Below, in pieces: positions 62,111 through 64,000 of a stretch of 64,000 nt of DNA. Below the pieces are notes generated by a model, which did no database searches, was not told the origin of the DNA, and was given only the letters and a program-made list of their open reading frames with translations. Source of the DNA: Zopfochytrium polystomum (lineage: Eukaryota; Chytridiomycota; Chytridiomycetes; Chytridiales; Chytridiaceae); assembly GCA_025765615.1 (NCBI GenBank), contig JAIVFJ010000113.1, positions 148,964-212,963 on the forward strand, read 5' to 3'. Positions within the stretch are counted from its first letter, which is position 1. The number at the start of each line of letters is the position of its first letter. The position numbers were made by a program, and so were the translations under genes.

Positions 62111-63730
62111 GTTTAGCGCGCTGTGGTGTGCGTTTGAAGTTGAGCGTGTACTGTGAAGGGGTTCGAGTGTTGGGGTGATGGATCTTGGTGCGGGGCGGAG
62201 TCAACTCTGTCTCTCTCTGTCTCTCCTCATCTCTGTCGCCCTCTCTGTCTCTCTGTCTCTCTCTCTTGCTGTCTCTCGCTCTCTCTGTCTCTGTCTCTGT
62301 CTCTTTCTCTCGGGTTGCTTTTTGTTTCCTTTCCTTTCCTTTCCTTTCCTTTCCGGTCTTGTCTCTGCTCCCTCAGTCTCTCTCTCTCCAACCTCAAAAA
62401 CTCTAACCATCCAAACCGAACCAAAAAAAAAAAAAAAAAAAAAAACGAAACCAAACCAAACCACACAACACAAAAGCCTGCTCCTTGTGTTTGTCGACTT
62501 GATTCTTGGTTCGTATTTATTTGATTGATGTTCAAGTCTCTGTCGCTTGTCGCTCTTTTCTTATCTCCGATTCCCCTCCGTTGTGAAGCCATCAGCGCCG
62601 CTTGCACTCCGGCCGCGCCAGAGGCCGACTCCGGTTCGACCGCGTCAAACTCGACGACTGCTGCGGCGGCGGCCGCCGGCGGCGCGGGGAAAAGCTTTGC
62701 CGCTCGCGCCATCGGCATCTTTGTCGAGACGGTCGCCAACGCCACGTCGGGCGAGGCCCTCACAGCCACCTGCACCCCAAAGCTCCAAAAGAGCCACTCG
62801 CTCGAGATCGCCACCGCCTTCCTCTTCTGGCTCTCGGTCACCCTCCTCGTCGTCTTTGCGCTCGAAGTGCTCGTTTCCGTCTACGCAAAGGGCCTTCGTT
62901 ACCTCAAGGCGCCCATCACCTTCATCGATGCCGTCATCGTCTACGCGTCGCTGTTCATGGAGCTCTACTTCCACTTTAGCGGCATGGAGGAATCGTCCGC
63001 CGGCGCCGTCGTCGTCCTCCGTATCTGGAAGATCGTCCGCGCCATGCACGCCATCGCCCACTCGGTCGCGATGAAGAACCAGGCCATCATCAAATCGGTC
63101 CAAAAATCGAACCGCATCATCACCAACCAGACCGAAGAGATGATCGTGCTCTTTGAGCGACAGCGCCGCGTCTTTGTCGGCCTGAAAAAGGCGCTCCTCA
63201 GCGCCTCGTCGAATTCGTCGTCCTCCTCCTTTGTCACGGAAAAGGCCGGCGGTGCCGAGAAACCCGCGATGGTGACCGTCGGCGACCTCCGCGCCGCCGA
63301 GACCGCCGCCGCCACCCTCGCGCTCACCCCGTCGACCCTCGCGGCGACGCTCCGGCAGGTCTTTGCGACGCTCGAGTCCCAGATGAGCCAGATGCGCCGC
63401 GCGGTCGACCACGCCAACCAGGAGGAGCTGCACGAGGCGCTCGCGCTCACCGACGAGGCGTTCGGCCTCGTCGAGGGCATTGGCGACAACGACGACAACG
63501 ACAACGACGCCGTCGAGGATGCCCGCAGCCAGCGCCGAGGCAGTAGCAGCGGTACCACCCGCACCAGCACCAGCAGCGGCCGGGGCTCCGCCGGCGACGC
63601 CATCGACGTTGTGCCGTCTGACTCGTCGGTCGGGTCCGCCGCGACGCCGTCGGCTCACACCCCGCCGCCGCCGCCGCCGACGCAGCCGGGCCACTTTCAC
63701 CACCACACGCGTCCGGGCGGTGCGTCTTGA
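61428..63730 (+). CDS. Voltage-gated proton channel (Hv1/HVCN1-like)
   Basis: Three exons, 61428-62059, 62477-62508 and 62589-63730, phases 2 and 1, give 601 residues. A four-helix voltage sensor without a pore domain lies at about 200-385. S1 is IIGLVLFDLLLVFVDLIL with the selectivity aspartate Asp211; S2 carries Glu314, S3 Asp335, and S4 reads VVVLRIWKIVRAMHAIA with Arg366, Lys369 and Arg372. The Glu-Asp spacing (21) and Asp-Arg spacing (31) equal those of human Hv1 E153, D174, R205. The S1-S2 loop is long (about 70 residues) with two cysteines (227, 283) and N-glycosylation sites. A short coiled-coil-like helix (385-425) follows S4, as in dimeric Hv1. Both ends are long, Ser/Gln/Gly-rich and disordered. 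Exon 2 is only 32 bp and encodes most of S1. Proton efflux at the plasma membrane is the inferred role. Confidence 0.85.
62211..62300 (+). repeat. CTCTGT/CT repeat in proton-channel intron 1
   Basis: Imperfect CTCTGT-rich pyrimidine block in the 417-bp first intron, with a CTTTC repeat (62326-62355) and an A-run (62424-62444) after it. Confidence 0.85.
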
Positions 63731-63756
63731 GAAGGGATGATAGCTTGGTTGTTGCA

Positions 63757-63791
<35 letters not shown>

Positions 63792-64000
63792 TGACGGGAT
63801 GCGTCTTCGTGTCTTCTTTTTTTATTTCTTCTTTTATGTGGCTCTTATTAGTGTCCTTTTATTGTTCCTTTTTTTCTTTCGCTTTTTACCCTTTTTTTTC
63901 TTTCGCTTTCCTCCTTTCTCTTTCGCTTTTTCGTTTTACCCTGCTCCCCTCTCCTTCTCTCCTCCCACCCGCCCCCGCCCAATCCATTTCTCCTTTCCTT
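63731..64000. other. 3' flank of the proton channel gene
   Basis: T-run at 63761-63790, then pyrimidine-rich sequence to the window end. No gene seen. Confidence 0.5.

Overview
This is eukaryotic nuclear DNA. Genes carry many short GT-AG introns (about 50-330 bp), coding exons are GC-rich with strong G/C third positions, and the spacers are full of homopolymers and microsatellites. The gene set is fungal: an ADP1-type ABCG transporter with a cysteine-rich ectodomain, a BMT6-like rRNA methyltransferase, RAT1/XRN2-type exonuclease, ARP3, DPH2, mitochondrial citrate synthase and ADE6-type FGAM synthase. A huge secreted chitin-binding-like repeat protein, a voltage-gated proton channel and probable Fanzor, Mutator-like and Tc1/mariner relics point to an early-diverging zoosporic (chytrid-like) fungus. 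That placement is inference; no rRNA or other phylogenetic marker lies in the window.

Layout, left to right: FGAM synthase (+, 5' end cut by the window); citrate synthase (-, 7 exons); a MULE transposase relic; a membrane-anchored GH26 glycoside hydrolase (+); a short-chain dehydrogenase (+); DPH2 (+, 5 exons); an AT-rich island with a candidate Fanzor relic; a 17-exon gene (-) for a 2574-residue protein of about 36 cysteine-rich modules; a 2.6-kb microsatellite-rich spacer; a UBA/DPF-motif endocytic-adaptor-like protein (-); a 921-residue leucine-rich-repeat protein (-); an ABCC/MRP transporter (-, 11 exons); a dead Tc1/mariner element that contains an LTR with a heat-shock-element array; ARP3 (+, 6 exons); BMT6-like methyltransferase (+); RAT1-like exonuclease (-); a second LRR protein (-); the ADP1-like ABCG transporter (+, 14 exons, one apparent frameshift in a T8 tract); and an Hv1-type proton channel (+, 3 exons).

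The genes are unrelated in function, as usual for a fungal chromosome; there is no operon. Exon structures below were built by hand from splice consensus, reading phase and family alignment in memory, and every listed junction keeps phase except where stated. Most interesting are the modular cysteine-rich protein in which all 16 introns are phase 1 and cut every affected module at the same place, the proton channel with a lysine at the second gating-arginine position, the Fanzor relic, and the LTR promoter with perfect GAA/TTC heat-shock arrays.
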